A stretch of DNA of 64,000 bases from Bog-756 sp963778165 (GTDB lineage: Bacteria; Actinomycetota; Acidimicrobiia; Acidimicrobiales; RAAP-2). Each line of letters opens with the position of its first letter. The stretch's first letter is position 1. A model generated the notes under the pieces. The model ran no database searches and was not told the origin of the DNA. It saw only the letters and a program-made list of their open reading frames with translations. The stretch is from NCBI GenBank assembly GCA_963778165.1, contig CAVZTE010000004.1, positions 186,001 to 250,000 on the forward strand, given 5' to 3'. Positions 33,611-42,212 of the stretch are shown here, piece after piece. A program made the position numbers and the translations under genes.

Positions 33611-34561
33611 TCACCGGCGGGGGCCCGATGAGCCGGCCCGGCCGCCCTGCACCATCCGACCGACCAGCACCACCATTCCCACCAGGAGGGCCAGCACCCC
33701 GAGCGCCAGGGCGATGTCGACGGGCGCGTCGTCGGTGGCGGCGGTGCCCCCGACCGGGCCGGGGCCCGGGGACCCGTGGCCCGAGCCGTCCTTCCCACCG
33801 GAGCCGGTCGAGGAGTGGCTGGTGCGGACCCGGGCCGGAGCGGTGGTGGCGGTGGCCACAGTGGCGGCGGTTGTGCCGGTCTGGCCGCTTGCCCGAACGG
33901 TCGATCCAACGCCGGCGGTACCGGCTCCGGTGGTCGACGGGGCGGGCGCCCCGCCGGGTTCCGTGGTCCAGGCGAAACGGCTGGGGGCGCCCGGCCGGGC
34001 CACGAAGGTGACTTGGGCGTTCCAGGCGTCGGACAAGTTCCCCCGGGCGTCGGCACAGGCCAGGCCGGTCTCCCACACGCCACGGCTGTGGCCTTCCAGC
34101 AGGGCGGAGAGAGGCACGTGCCGGACCAACTCCCCCCACTCGAAATCGTTGGGGATGCCGATGATCTGGCCGGTGTGGATGGCGGTATTGATGGCCCCGT
34201 AGTAACGGCCCCCGTCAACCAGGCCGTAGCCGGTCGATGGATCGTCGACAAAGGTCACAGACGGCAGGTCTGTTCCCTTGGGTACCAGGTAGCTGTAGAC
34301 GCGGTACCCGTCATGGGCGGTGTCCCCCGGGCAGGCGGCACGGGGCGGCAGAGCCACCGTGAACGGGGTGGACGAAGCCCCCGATGGCAGCGGCGACGAA
34401 GCGGTCGCTCCCGGCACGGCCAGGACGGCAGTACCGATGACGACGGAGGCCGAAGCGCCGGGGGCGAGGATCAGGCACAGCGAACCGGCCGCCACCGGGA
34501 CGGTCACCACCGTCATGGCGGTCCGCACCGAAGCGGACCGGATGGCCGAGATACCGCTCAC
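33611..34561 (-). CDS. membrane-anchored surface protein B of the pst operon
   Basis: 316 residues from GTG 34561, overlapping the upstream stop (GTGA). A signal peptide (VRTAMTVVTVPVAAGSLCLI) is followed by an outer domain with ACPGDTAHDGYRVYSYLVP and GGRYYGAINTAIHTGQIIG and a later disulfide-type Cys in TGLACADARG. A long Thr/Ser/Gly linker and one C-terminal membrane helix (IALALGVLALLVGMVVLVG) with a basic end follow. The outer domain is homologous to surface protein A at 41409-42212, at the other end of the operon. No known family recognised. A role in phosphate capture or envelope assembly is inferred from context alone. Confidence 0.75.
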   Translation of the reverse strand: MSGISAIRSASVRTAMTVVTVPVAAGSLCLILAPGASASVVIGTAVLAVPGATASSPLPSGASSTPFTVALPPRAACPGDTAHDGYRVYSYLVPKGTDLPSVTFVDDPSTGYGLVDGGRYYGAINTAIHTGQIIGIPNDFEWGELVRHVPLSALLEGHSRGVWETGLACADARGNLSDAWNAQVTFVARPGAPSRFAWTTEPGGAPAPSTTGAGTAGVGSTVRASGQTGTTAATVATATTAPARVRTSHSSTGSGGKDGSGHGSPGPGPVGGTAATDDAPVDIALALGVLALLVGMVVLVGRMVQGGRAGSSGPRR

Positions 34562-37329
34562 GGCACATCGTCCTCGGGCGCCAGGTCCTCGTCGTCCATC
34601 TCGTCGGAGTCCTCGAACCCTTCGGGCAGGGCCCGCTTGCGGCCCAGGTCGGCCAGGTACGCACCGCCTGCGGCGCCCAGCCCCACCAACAACAGCAGGG
34701 GCAGTATCCACCGCATGAATCCGATGGGGACGAACAGGGACCGGATGGCGCTGAGGACACTGGGGCCGATGGACTGGTGGCTCTTGCGGTGGTGAGCCGC
34801 ACCGGCCCCCGACGACGCCGGCAACGAGCTGTTCCCGGAGCCGGAGCCGTAGCCGGAGCCGTAGGACGACCCGGGGATGGAGTTGTCACCGGTGGTGGAG
34901 CTGGTCGAGGTGGTGGTGGTCTTCGTCGACGACGGGGTGACCGTGGTCCCTTTTTCGATGGCCGTGGCGGCCGCCAGGGTCTGGCTGATCAGGTTGGACG
35001 GCAGGGACTCGTACCCGGCGGGAAGTTGCCCCGGCTGGACCCCGCTGACCTGGCCGGGCCCGGCGGCATAGCGCAGGAACGCCGAGTAGTTCTTCCGTGA
35101 GGTGGCGTTGAGCGCCTTCGGCATGGCCGCGGCATAGGTCAGCATGGTGAGGGGGTATGCCCCGCCTCCGGCCGACGGGTCGGTCGCCACCACCCCCGGG
35201 GTCGAACTCGGCTTCATGGCCTTCTCACCGGCCAGGAGGCTGGCCCCGTCGGGCGCCACGAAGGAGGGATCGGCGTCGTCGCCGGCCGGGCTCAGGCTGG
35301 CGTCCTGGAGCCCGTACTGCTCCGCCGATGCCGAGGTGGTCACCGACATGACGAAGTAGTTGCCGGTGATCTGGGGACCGTTGGCCGTCCAGGCGGTGTC
35401 GGGGGTGTTCGCAGGATTGAAGGTGGTCTTGGCCCCGTCGTTGGCGGTGGCGGCCCCCTCAGCGGCGGCCAGCATGGTGAGCTCGTACGGAGACCAGTCC
35501 AAGACACACAGGGGGCGGGCCGGGGCCGGCGGGGGTCCGTAGACGGTGGAGTCCGTGGTCAGGCAGTAGGGGTCGCTCTTCGGAAAGTCGTTCGGCACCG
35601 GGGCGTCAGTGGCGGGGATCTTGTAGTACGGGTTGACCTGCATCTGGGTGTCCGCCGACCCGTCCAGCCACGCCACGGCCTGGGGATCGGACAACACCCA
35701 CTTCCACAGTTGGAGCGTGGCATCCGAGCTTCCCTCTTCGACCAGGAGCGTGCCGGCGTCGGTCTGGTACTGCGAACTGAGCTGGGAGAACTCCGGGTTG
35801 TACTGGAGGAACTGCGGATCGTCGAAGACGCTGTCCGGATTGTCCTGGATCCAGCTGTACTTGGACGAGGTGTCGTTCTTGACCCCTTGGAGTTGATCCT
35901 TGTACGACTCGGTCAGCAGTCGGGCCGCCAGCAGCGGTGTCAGGTAGATGTGGGCCAGCCGGTCACCACTGAGGGCCTCCTCCTGGGGTTGGAGATTGCC
36001 GTCCTCCTCCACGATGGGGACCCGCTCGATGTTGAACGCCACCACCACCCCCGAGAGGGTCAGCGGGGCGTAGACCACCGGGTCCTTGGTGGTGGCACCC
36101 TTGGCCAGCGGATCGGAGAACACCGACATCCCGACCGAGCCGTACTGCGGCTGGGTGAGGTTCTGACGGGCCAGGTCGTCGTCGTCCAGGGTGTAGTTGA
36201 ACGAGGTCTTGCCGGGCAGATCGCACAGCGACGGCTGCCACGCCTCAACGGCCGGTGCCGCCATCTCGCCGCCTTCGATCCCCTGGGTGGCTCCGTTGAC
36301 GGCGCAGCTGGAACCCACCGGGTTGAACTGCAAGGGGATGGCGATCCGGTGGGCCCAGGCCTCGGGGGTCAGGGCCGAGGTGACCACGCTGCTCACGTCA
36401 TTGACATTGGCCGGGTTCTCCGCGGTCGGGGTGCTCCTCGGGACCACCACCAACCAGCACTGGGGCATGGCGGTGCCACCGCCCACCTTCTCGGCGTTCT
36501 GCCCACAGCCCAGCCCGGGGGCCTCCAGTCCGGTGTCCATCTGGAACAGCTGGGTGCCCGTGCCGTTGGCGTAGGTCCGGGCGAAGTCGATCTCGTTGGT
36601 GGTGGCGAAGCTGAAGTCCGGATTGAGCCAGAAGTCCTGGGGCTTGAACGGGTTGGCCAGGTAGTTGTAGTTGGCCTGCTGGTCGATCTCCGGCCCATTG
36701 ACCGGCTGGAACGGTTGGACCAGGAACCCGGTGGACTTGTCGAGATAGACGCCGGGGGTGTCCTTCAACTGGTCGTACCCGTCCCACCCCGGCTCGCTCA
36801 GGACCCGGGAGTACTCGAAGCCCACGTTCTGGATGGGGTAGGAGTTGGTCGGTGAGTCGCTCTCGCCCCCGTACTCGCACTGGGTGGGCAGAGGTCCCGG
36901 CCCGGCCCCGCCGGGGTCGGACGTCTGGGGATCACCCCAGCACTGGAAGATCTGGAGGTAGTTCCCGTTGTAGGTGGAGTCGAACTCGCCGTTGGCGGGA
37001 TTGCTGAAGGTCGGCGCTCCCCCGGTCCACGAGACGGAGACGGCCTGGTTGACCAGGTTCTTGGTTTGGTTGACGGTGATGGCCAGGTTGCTGTATTCGC
37101 CGTAGCCGTGCACCGTCACCTGGGAGGCCGTGGCCGGCAGGCCGGTGACGATCCCCTGGCACCCGGCCGCCGGCGTCGCCTGGTTGCAACCGTTGACCAC
37201 CGCGGCCGGCGACGCACTCCCCTGCCCGGCCGAAGCCAGCACCACCAGAACCACCAGAGCCAGCATCACGGCGGCGGACAGGCCGTGCCGTCGCCGACGG
37301 TGGGTGGTCGGCGCACCGGGTGCGGTCAT
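34558..37329 (-). CDS. large membrane-anchored PstS-like substrate-binding protein
   Basis: 923 residues from ATG 37329, overlapping the pstS stop (ATGA). A signal peptide (SAAVMLALVVLVVLASAGQ) leads to a very long outer region. Near residues 415-560 it shows PstS-like pieces: YGSVGMSVFSDPLAK, APLTLSGVVVAFN and HIYLTPLLAARLLT, comparable to ITAGGTVFMYNL and NITKIFTGAITN in the neighbouring PstS. A Ser/Thr/Gly linker, one membrane helix (ILPLLLLVGLGAAGGAYLA) and an acidic cytoplasmic tail end the protein. At over twice the normal PstS length, the extra N-terminal 400 residues (GNYLQIFQCWGD, many Cys and aromatics) have no family I recognise. Probably a surface receptor feeding the transporter. 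Confidence 0.75.
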   Translation of the reverse strand: MTAPGAPTTHRRRRHGLSAAVMLALVVLVVLASAGQGSASPAAVVNGCNQATPAAGCQGIVTGLPATASQVTVHGYGEYSNLAITVNQTKNLVNQAVSVSWTGGAPTFSNPANGEFDSTYNGNYLQIFQCWGDPQTSDPGGAGPGPLPTQCEYGGESDSPTNSYPIQNVGFEYSRVLSEPGWDGYDQLKDTPGVYLDKSTGFLVQPFQPVNGPEIDQQANYNYLANPFKPQDFWLNPDFSFATTNEIDFARTYANGTGTQLFQMDTGLEAPGLGCGQNAEKVGGGTAMPQCWLVVVPRSTPTAENPANVNDVSSVVTSALTPEAWAHRIAIPLQFNPVGSSCAVNGATQGIEGGEMAAPAVEAWQPSLCDLPGKTSFNYTLDDDDLARQNLTQPQYGSVGMSVFSDPLAKGATTKDPVVYAPLTLSGVVVAFNIERVPIVEEDGNLQPQEEALSGDRLAHIYLTPLLAARLLTESYKDQLQGVKNDTSSKYSWIQDNPDSVFDDPQFLQYNPEFSQLSSQYQTDAGTLLVEEGSSDATLQLWKWVLSDPQAVAWLDGSADTQMQVNPYYKIPATDAPVPNDFPKSDPYCLTTDSTVYGPPPAPARPLCVLDWSPYELTMLAAAEGAATANDGAKTTFNPANTPDTAWTANGPQITGNYFVMSVTTSASAEQYGLQDASLSPAGDDADPSFVAPDGASLLAGEKAMKPSSTPGVVATDPSAGGGAYPLTMLTYAAAMPKALNATSRKNYSAFLRYAAGPGQVSGVQPGQLPAGYESLPSNLISQTLAAATAIEKGTTVTPSSTKTTTTSTSSTTGDNSIPGSSYGSGYGSGSGNSSLPASSGAGAAHHRKSHQSIGPSVLSAIRSLFVPIGFMRWILPLLLLVGLGAAGGAYLADLGRKRALPEGFEDSDEMDDEDLAPEDDVP

Positions 37330-39104
37330 GGCCCGCCCCGTCGCAGGCGCCGGCGGCGGGAGAGGATCCGGGCGGGCAACAGGATCAGGGCCACCAACGC
37401 CACGCTGATGAGGAGGATCAGCGTCTGCTCGAACGACCACCCGGTGGTAGCGGCCAGGACCTGGGTATCAGGGCTCGGATCGGTCCCCGCGGTGCCGTTT
37501 CCGCCGGCCGCGGTGCACTCCGACGCGGTCTTCCCCTCGGCCGCGCAGGTGGCCAGGGCCGCGGCTCTGCTCTTGGCCGCACTGCCCGTCGCAGCGGACC
37601 CCCCGGTCTTCGAGCTGCTCGACCCCGAGACCCCGCCGGACCCTCCCGACGTCCCGGTGGCGCTGCCGATGCCGGCCCCGCTGGTAGCCGCCACCCCGGC
37701 GCCGGTGTTGCCACTGACCGCGGTGGCCACGGCCGTGGCCCCCCCGGTCCCGTTCACGCACTGGGTCGGGCCCTGCTTGTCACACGCCGGTGGGTAGGGC
37801 GCGTCGTCGGCCAACAGATTGGTCCCGTTGGGGGTGAAGGTGGGGTTGTTGCACGACTGGATGTTGATGTTCTGGACGTCCGCCCCGGGTATTTTGGCGA
37901 TCTGGGCGAAACTGGCCTCCACCAGGTTTATGGGCATGGGCGAGTAACCCAGGGGCGCCGACTGCTGTTGGCCCTGGCACATGGCGTAGTACGAGAACGC
38001 GGCCAGGGTGAGGCCCTTGGCATCACTGAACTGGCCTTGTATCTCGGTGGGGAGGATCAGGTAGCTGTAGGAGGAGAGCGGGTAGGTACGGGGGTCGGGG
38101 TCGGTGTACACGCCCGAGAGGTTCTCGGTGAGGTACACGGCCGGGTTGTGATCGGTGGTGTCGACCTGGGCGGACAACAGGGAGACAGCCACGTTCTGAG
38201 CGGTGGGCTCGGTGTAGTAACCGGCGGCGTTCAGCATCTGGACCACCGGGAAGTCATCGTTGAGGGCGTAGGAGTACTCGACGTAGCCGATCGACCCGTC
38301 GGAGTAGTTCTGGGAGACGGTCCCGGCCACGCCGAGGTCGCCGGACTTGGCCTCCATACCGGTCACCGTGGGGAAGAACGAGGTCGCACCGCAGGACGGG
38401 GCCCGGCCCGACCGCTGGCAGAAGGAGTTCCACAGCGTGGGGTACTGGCTGATCATCCACTCGGACAGCTCGAAGCTGGAGCCGGCCCCGTCGGAGCGCA
38501 CCACCGGCACGATGGTCTCGTCCGGCAGCTTGAGGGCCGGATTGTCCGCGGCCAGCGCCGGGTCGTCCCAGTTGGTGATGGCCCCGGTGAAGATCTTGGT
38601 GATGTTCTCACCGGACAGGCGGAGGTTGGTGACCCGCTGCCCGTTGATCTCGAGGTTGTACATGAACACGGTGCCGCCGGCGGTAATGGGCATGTAGGCG
38701 TAGCTGTTTAGCTTGGGGTGCTCCGGCGCCGAGCCGTCCTCCGGATTGGTCTGGAAGGGGATGTCCGAGGCGGCGAAGTCGGTCTGGCCGTTGATGTAGT
38801 CCTCGCGGCCGGTGGTCGACCCGTTGGCCACATAGCTGACCCGCATCCCGAGCGGCTGGACGTCACTGATCCACTCGTTGATGGCGTTGGCCGACCACGA
38901 CGAGCCTTCGCCGTACACCGGAACGTAGCTGGTGGCGCCGGCCGGCGAGCCGGTCATGACCAGCCCCCCGGCCATCACGGCCAGCGAGGCACCGAAGGCC
39001 ATCACCCACCGGTACCAGGTCGGGAGCCGGGCCGGCATCACCCGGCGGCGGATGGTGGGCGTCCGGATCAGGCGTCCTCGGGTCATCGGCATCCTCCGGG
39101 TCAT
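37326..39104 (-). CDS. pstS: phosphate-binding protein PstS, with C-terminal membrane anchor
   Basis: 592 residues. N-terminal signal (WVMAFGASLAVMAGGLVMTG), then a PBP-like domain: GEGSSWSANAINEWISDV, NGSTTGREDYINGQTDFAASD, LSGENITKIFTGAITNWDDP, VVRSDGAGSSFELSEWM and GSIGYVEYSYA, the phosphate-contact segments of PstS. After about residue 440 come a Gly/Ser/Thr-rich linker and a membrane helix (TLILLISVALVALILL) with RRRRLRRGG. So this binding protein is tethered by a helix rather than by lipid; the N-terminus lacks a lipobox. It overlaps the pstA stop by one base and precedes the giant PstS-like gene. Confidence 0.93.
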   Translation of the reverse strand: MTRRMPMTRGRLIRTPTIRRRVMPARLPTWYRWVMAFGASLAVMAGGLVMTGSPAGATSYVPVYGEGSSWSANAINEWISDVQPLGMRVSYVANGSTTGREDYINGQTDFAASDIPFQTNPEDGSAPEHPKLNSYAYMPITAGGTVFMYNLEINGQRVTNLRLSGENITKIFTGAITNWDDPALAADNPALKLPDETIVPVVRSDGAGSSFELSEWMISQYPTLWNSFCQRSGRAPSCGATSFFPTVTGMEAKSGDLGVAGTVSQNYSDGSIGYVEYSYALNDDFPVVQMLNAAGYYTEPTAQNVAVSLLSAQVDTTDHNPAVYLTENLSGVYTDPDPRTYPLSSYSYLILPTEIQGQFSDAKGLTLAAFSYYAMCQGQQQSAPLGYSPMPINLVEASFAQIAKIPGADVQNINIQSCNNPTFTPNGTNLLADDAPYPPACDKQGPTQCVNGTGGATAVATAVSGNTGAGVAATSGAGIGSATGTSGGSGGVSGSSSSKTGGSAATGSAAKSRAAALATCAAEGKTASECTAAGGNGTAGTDPSPDTQVLAATTGWSFEQTLILLISVALVALILLPARILSRRRRLRRGGP

Positions 39105-40330
39105 CAGGTACTCCCCGCCGCGCTCAGCCCGCTACCCGGTTGGCCGGCTGCCACCGCGGCCTTCCCGCTCCGTTCGGCGAACCGGGCCGCGTCGCGGGCG
39201 GAGGCCCGGGCCACCCGCCTCTGGGCGCGGGGCGAGAGATGCCCCGGGCCCCAGCCGCCGATCTGGCGGGCCACGGCGAACAGCACGATGACCACCACCA
39301 ACAGGAACGAGGCACAGCCGAAGGCGCGGGTGGTGTAGTTGGGGACGCCGGACTGCACCAGCTTCAGCACCAGCAAGGGCAGCGAGACCATGGGGCCGTT
39401 CAGGGGATTGGCATTGATGTAGCTGGTGAAACCGGCGGTGAGCAGTACCGGGGAGGCTTCGCCGATGGACCGGGCGATGCCCAGGATGACCGCGGTGGCC
39501 AGGCCCGAGCGGGCCGTCGGCAGCACCACCTGGAGCTCCCCTCTCCAACCCGGGGCGCCCAGGGCGTCGGCGGCCTCCCGGAGGTTGGCCGGCACCAGCC
39601 GGAGGGCCAGGTCGGCTCCCCGGATGATGTACGGCAGCATCATCACGCTGAGGGCCAGCGCCGCCGCCAGCCCGGAGTGGCCGAAGCCGAAGGCCAGGAT
39701 CCACGAGGCGTAGATGAACAGGCCGGCCAGGATGCTGGGAAGTGCGGTCATGGCCTCGACCACGGTGCGGAAGAACCGGGCCGGGCGACCGCGGGTGACG
39801 TCGAGGTACACCGCGGCGACCAGGCCGATGGGGACGGTCAGGGCTACGGCGATGCCCACCATCCACAGCGTGCCCACCAGGGCCGCGCCCATGCCGCCCA
39901 CACTCAGCGGGGCCAGGGGGCCGGCCCGGGACATGTCCTGGGTGTAGAAGTTCGAATGGCGGAGGGCGGCCCAGCCCCGAGCCAGGGTGAACACCACGAC
40001 CAGAGCCAGCGCCCCGAGGGCGATCACGGCGCAGGTGGCCATGAGCACGCTCATGACGGCGTCGCGGACCACCTGGGCGTCCTCGTTGAGTGAGACCAGG
40101 AACCCGTAGAGGACCACGAAGATCACGTAGGCCACGAAGACGAAGCCCAGCCCCCCGGAGAGGGCGGTCAACCGGAAGAGCAGGAGGGTGGCCGAGGCCC
40201 CGCCGGCGGCCGCGCCGACCAGATTGAAGATCGAGCCCCGCCGGAGGCCGCCGATCTTCCGGCGCTTCTGGGGCCCCGGGCTGGCGGCGATGGGCGCCTC
40301 GTCGACCGGCGGCCGTTCGGTTACGACCAT
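39104..40330 (-). CDS. pstA: phosphate ABC transporter permease PstA
   Basis: 408 residues, longer than usual because of an N-terminal cytoplasmic extension and a basic Ala-rich C-terminal tail (about 40 residues). Six or more membrane helices. The cytoplasmic EAA-type loop, which docks on PstB, reads LREAADALGAPGWRGELQVVLP with ATAVILGIARSIGEASPVLLTAG after it. The segment YLDVTRGRPARFFRTVVEAMTALPSILAGL is typical of PstA. It begins one base after the pstC stop. Confidence 0.94.
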   Translation of the reverse strand: MVVTERPPVDEAPIAASPGPQKRRKIGGLRRGSIFNLVGAAAGGASATLLLFRLTALSGGLGFVFVAYVIFVVLYGFLVSLNEDAQVVRDAVMSVLMATCAVIALGALALVVVFTLARGWAALRHSNFYTQDMSRAGPLAPLSVGGMGAALVGTLWMVGIAVALTVPIGLVAAVYLDVTRGRPARFFRTVVEAMTALPSILAGLFIYASWILAFGFGHSGLAAALALSVMMLPYIIRGADLALRLVPANLREAADALGAPGWRGELQVVLPTARSGLATAVILGIARSIGEASPVLLTAGFTSYINANPLNGPMVSLPLLVLKLVQSGVPNYTTRAFGCASFLLVVVIVLFAVARQIGGWGPGHLSPRAQRRVARASARDAARFAERSGKAAVAAGQPGSGLSAAGST

Positions 40331-40331
40331 C

Positions 40332-41351
40332 TCAGCCGTCGCTCTCGGCGCCGGAGCGGGACCGGGCCACCACGGCCGAGGCCCCGAAGTTGATGATCAG
40401 GGTCAGGGCGAACAACGACAGGCCCGCGGCCATCAGGGCGGAGATCCCGAAGGAGGAGGAGTCGCTCACCAGGTTGGCGATGAGATAGGAGATGGAGTTC
40501 CCGCCGGTCTGGAGGATGTGGACGTTGGCGGTGAAGACCGGCGAGATGATCAGGATGACCACGATGGTCTCGCCCAGGGCCCGTCCCAGGCCCAGCATGG
40601 TCCCGCCGATGATCCCGCCCCGACCGAAGGGGATCACCACCGACCGGATCATCCCCCACCGGGTGGCCCCGAGGGCGTAGGCGCCCTCGCGCTCCCCGAG
40701 GGGCGCCTGGGAGAAGGACTCCCGCATCACCGAGGTGAGGATGGGCACGACCATGAGGGACACCGCCAAGCCGCACACGAAGGTGGAGGCGGTGAACTCG
40801 TGGCCGAGGTCGGTGGGGTTGTTGGCCCCCGAGCCGTCCACTTTGAAGATGGGGATCCAGCCCAGCCAGACCGACAGCCACCGGGAGATCCCGATGGTGC
40901 GGCCCTGAAGGAACAAGAAGGCCCACAGCCCGTAGACCACGCTGGGGATGGCGGCCATCAGGTCCACCAGCGAGACCAGGGGCCGCTTCATCTTCTGCGG
41001 GGCGATCTCCGAGATGAACAGGGACAGGCCCAACGAGATGGGGATGGCGATGATCACCGCCACCAGGGCGATGAAGATGGTGTCGGCCATGATCCCGGCG
41101 ATCCCGAAGTGGTGGATGTCGGGCTCCCACGCCGCGGTGGTGAGGAAGGAGAACTTGGCCACCTTGATGGCCTGGAAGGCCTGGATGCCGAGGAACAGGC
41201 CGATGGCGGTGAACACCAGCAGCACGACGAGGGCGCTGCTCCGGCGGAGCCCCATGAAGATCCGGTCGCCCGTGCCGGGCAGGGCCCGGACCAGACGTCG
41301 GGGCCGCTCGTCGTGGTCCTGACGGTCGGCGGGCACCATGGTGGCGGTCAC
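40332..41351 (-). CDS. pstC: phosphate ABC transporter permease PstC
   Basis: 339 residues (GTG 41351; ATG 41339 also possible). Membrane helices start at SSALVVLLVFTAIGLFLGI. Family features are WEPDIHHFGIAGIMADT, LSLFISEIAPQKMKRPLVSL and LMAAIPSVVYGLWAF; the EAA loop is REGAYALGATRWGMIRSVVI followed by GIIGGTMLGLGRALGETIVV. It pairs with PstA to form the phosphate channel. Encoded between surface protein A and pstA. Confidence 0.95.
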   Translation of the reverse strand: MTATMVPADRQDHDERPRRLVRALPGTGDRIFMGLRRSSALVVLLVFTAIGLFLGIQAFQAIKVAKFSFLTTAAWEPDIHHFGIAGIMADTIFIALVAVIIAIPISLGLSLFISEIAPQKMKRPLVSLVDLMAAIPSVVYGLWAFLFLQGRTIGISRWLSVWLGWIPIFKVDGSGANNPTDLGHEFTASTFVCGLAVSLMVVPILTSVMRESFSQAPLGEREGAYALGATRWGMIRSVVIPFGRGGIIGGTMLGLGRALGETIVVILIISPVFTANVHILQTGGNSISYLIANLVSDSSSFGISALMAAGLSLFALTLIINFGASAVVARSRSGAESDG

Positions 41352-41408
41352 GGCAGCTACCGCCCCGCCACGGAGGGCTCGGGAGCGTCCTGTCCGATGG
41401 CGACCGGG

Positions 41409-42212
41409 TCACCGCTGGTGTCGGGGCCGGCCGGGGAAGCGCGATCCGCCCGGAGCCGGGCCGCTCGAGGACGGGTCACTCCGTCTCTGGCTGAGGAACA
41501 CGGCGAAGGCGGCCAGCAGGATCGACAGGACGATCAGGCCGATGCCGATCCACAGGTAGGAGTGCGAGGGCGCCAGCGCCGGCTGGGCTACCACCCTCCA
41601 GGTGAAGCCGTGCGGATCCGAGGGCGTGGCGGTGAAGACGAACCGGGAGTTCCAGTAGTTGGTCACCACCCCCTGGGCGGTGGCGCAGGCGATGCCGCCG
41701 TTCCACGTCACCGACTTCTGGCCGGCGGGGAACAACTCCTGGGAGGTCAGACGGTTCAGGGTGAAATCGGGAGGAAGTCCGACAATCAGGCCGGAGCCCT
41801 GGGCGGTGTTGATGGCCCCGTAGTACCGGCCGTAGGCGATGTACCCGGACCCCTGGCTGGGTAGCCCGGTCTTGAAACTGACCGAGGCCAGCGACACGCC
41901 CGCGGGCAGCAGGTAGCTGTCGACCCGGTAGCCAGCGTGGGCGGTATCGCCGGGGCAGCTGGCCCCGGCCGGCAGCTGGACCCCGAACAAGGTCTCCGAC
42001 CCGCCGGAGTTCAACTTGGTGAGACTGCCGGGCCTGGTGATGGCCGCCACACCGGAGGTGACGGTGGCAGAGGCGGTCCCCGAGGATGCCGTCACTCCGC
42101 CGGCCACGCCGGCCAACAGGGCTGCCGGGACCACCGCCGTGGCCATCAGGTTCCGCACCCGGCGGCGCGCCCCGGCATGGCGGGTCATCGGAATGTGTCT
42201 CATCGGGATCAT
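41409..42212 (-). CDS. membrane-anchored surface protein A of the pst operon
   Basis: 267 residues. Signal peptide (VRNLMATAVVPAALLAGVAGG), outer domain with SCPGDTAHAGYRVDSYLLP, GRYYGAINTAQGSGLIVGLP and GGIACATAQGVV, then a C-terminal membrane helix (LWIGIGLIVLSILLAAFAVFL) and basic tail. It is a paralogue of surface protein B (33611-34561), sharing the order of the CPGDTAH and RYYGAINTA motifs and the later Cys. First gene of the operon, 57 nt before pstC, 270 nt after the promoter. Three in-frame ATGs lie close together at the start; the first is used here. Function unknown. Confidence 0.75.
   Translation of the reverse strand: MIPMRHIPMTRHAGARRRVRNLMATAVVPAALLAGVAGGVTASSGTASATVTSGVAAITRPGSLTKLNSGGSETLFGVQLPAGASCPGDTAHAGYRVDSYLLPAGVSLASVSFKTGLPSQGSGYIAYGRYYGAINTAQGSGLIVGLPPDFTLNRLTSQELFPAGQKSVTWNGGIACATAQGVVTNYWNSRFVFTATPSDPHGFTWRVVAQPALAPSHSYLWIGIGLIVLSILLAAFAVFLSQRRSDPSSSGPAPGGSRFPGRPRHQR

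Noticed and set aside
31696..34011. 771-codon plus-strand frame opposite pstB and the sortase-like gene
   Set aside because: Antisense shadow; no domain or ribosome site.
37100..37400. LPXTG-like sorting signal in the giant PstS-like or surface proteins
   Set aside because: LPASSG occurs before the membrane helix of the PstS-like protein (34558-37329) but lacks the Thr-Gly of a sorting motif; the surface proteins A and B have none. With a dead sortase this is not evidence of sorting.
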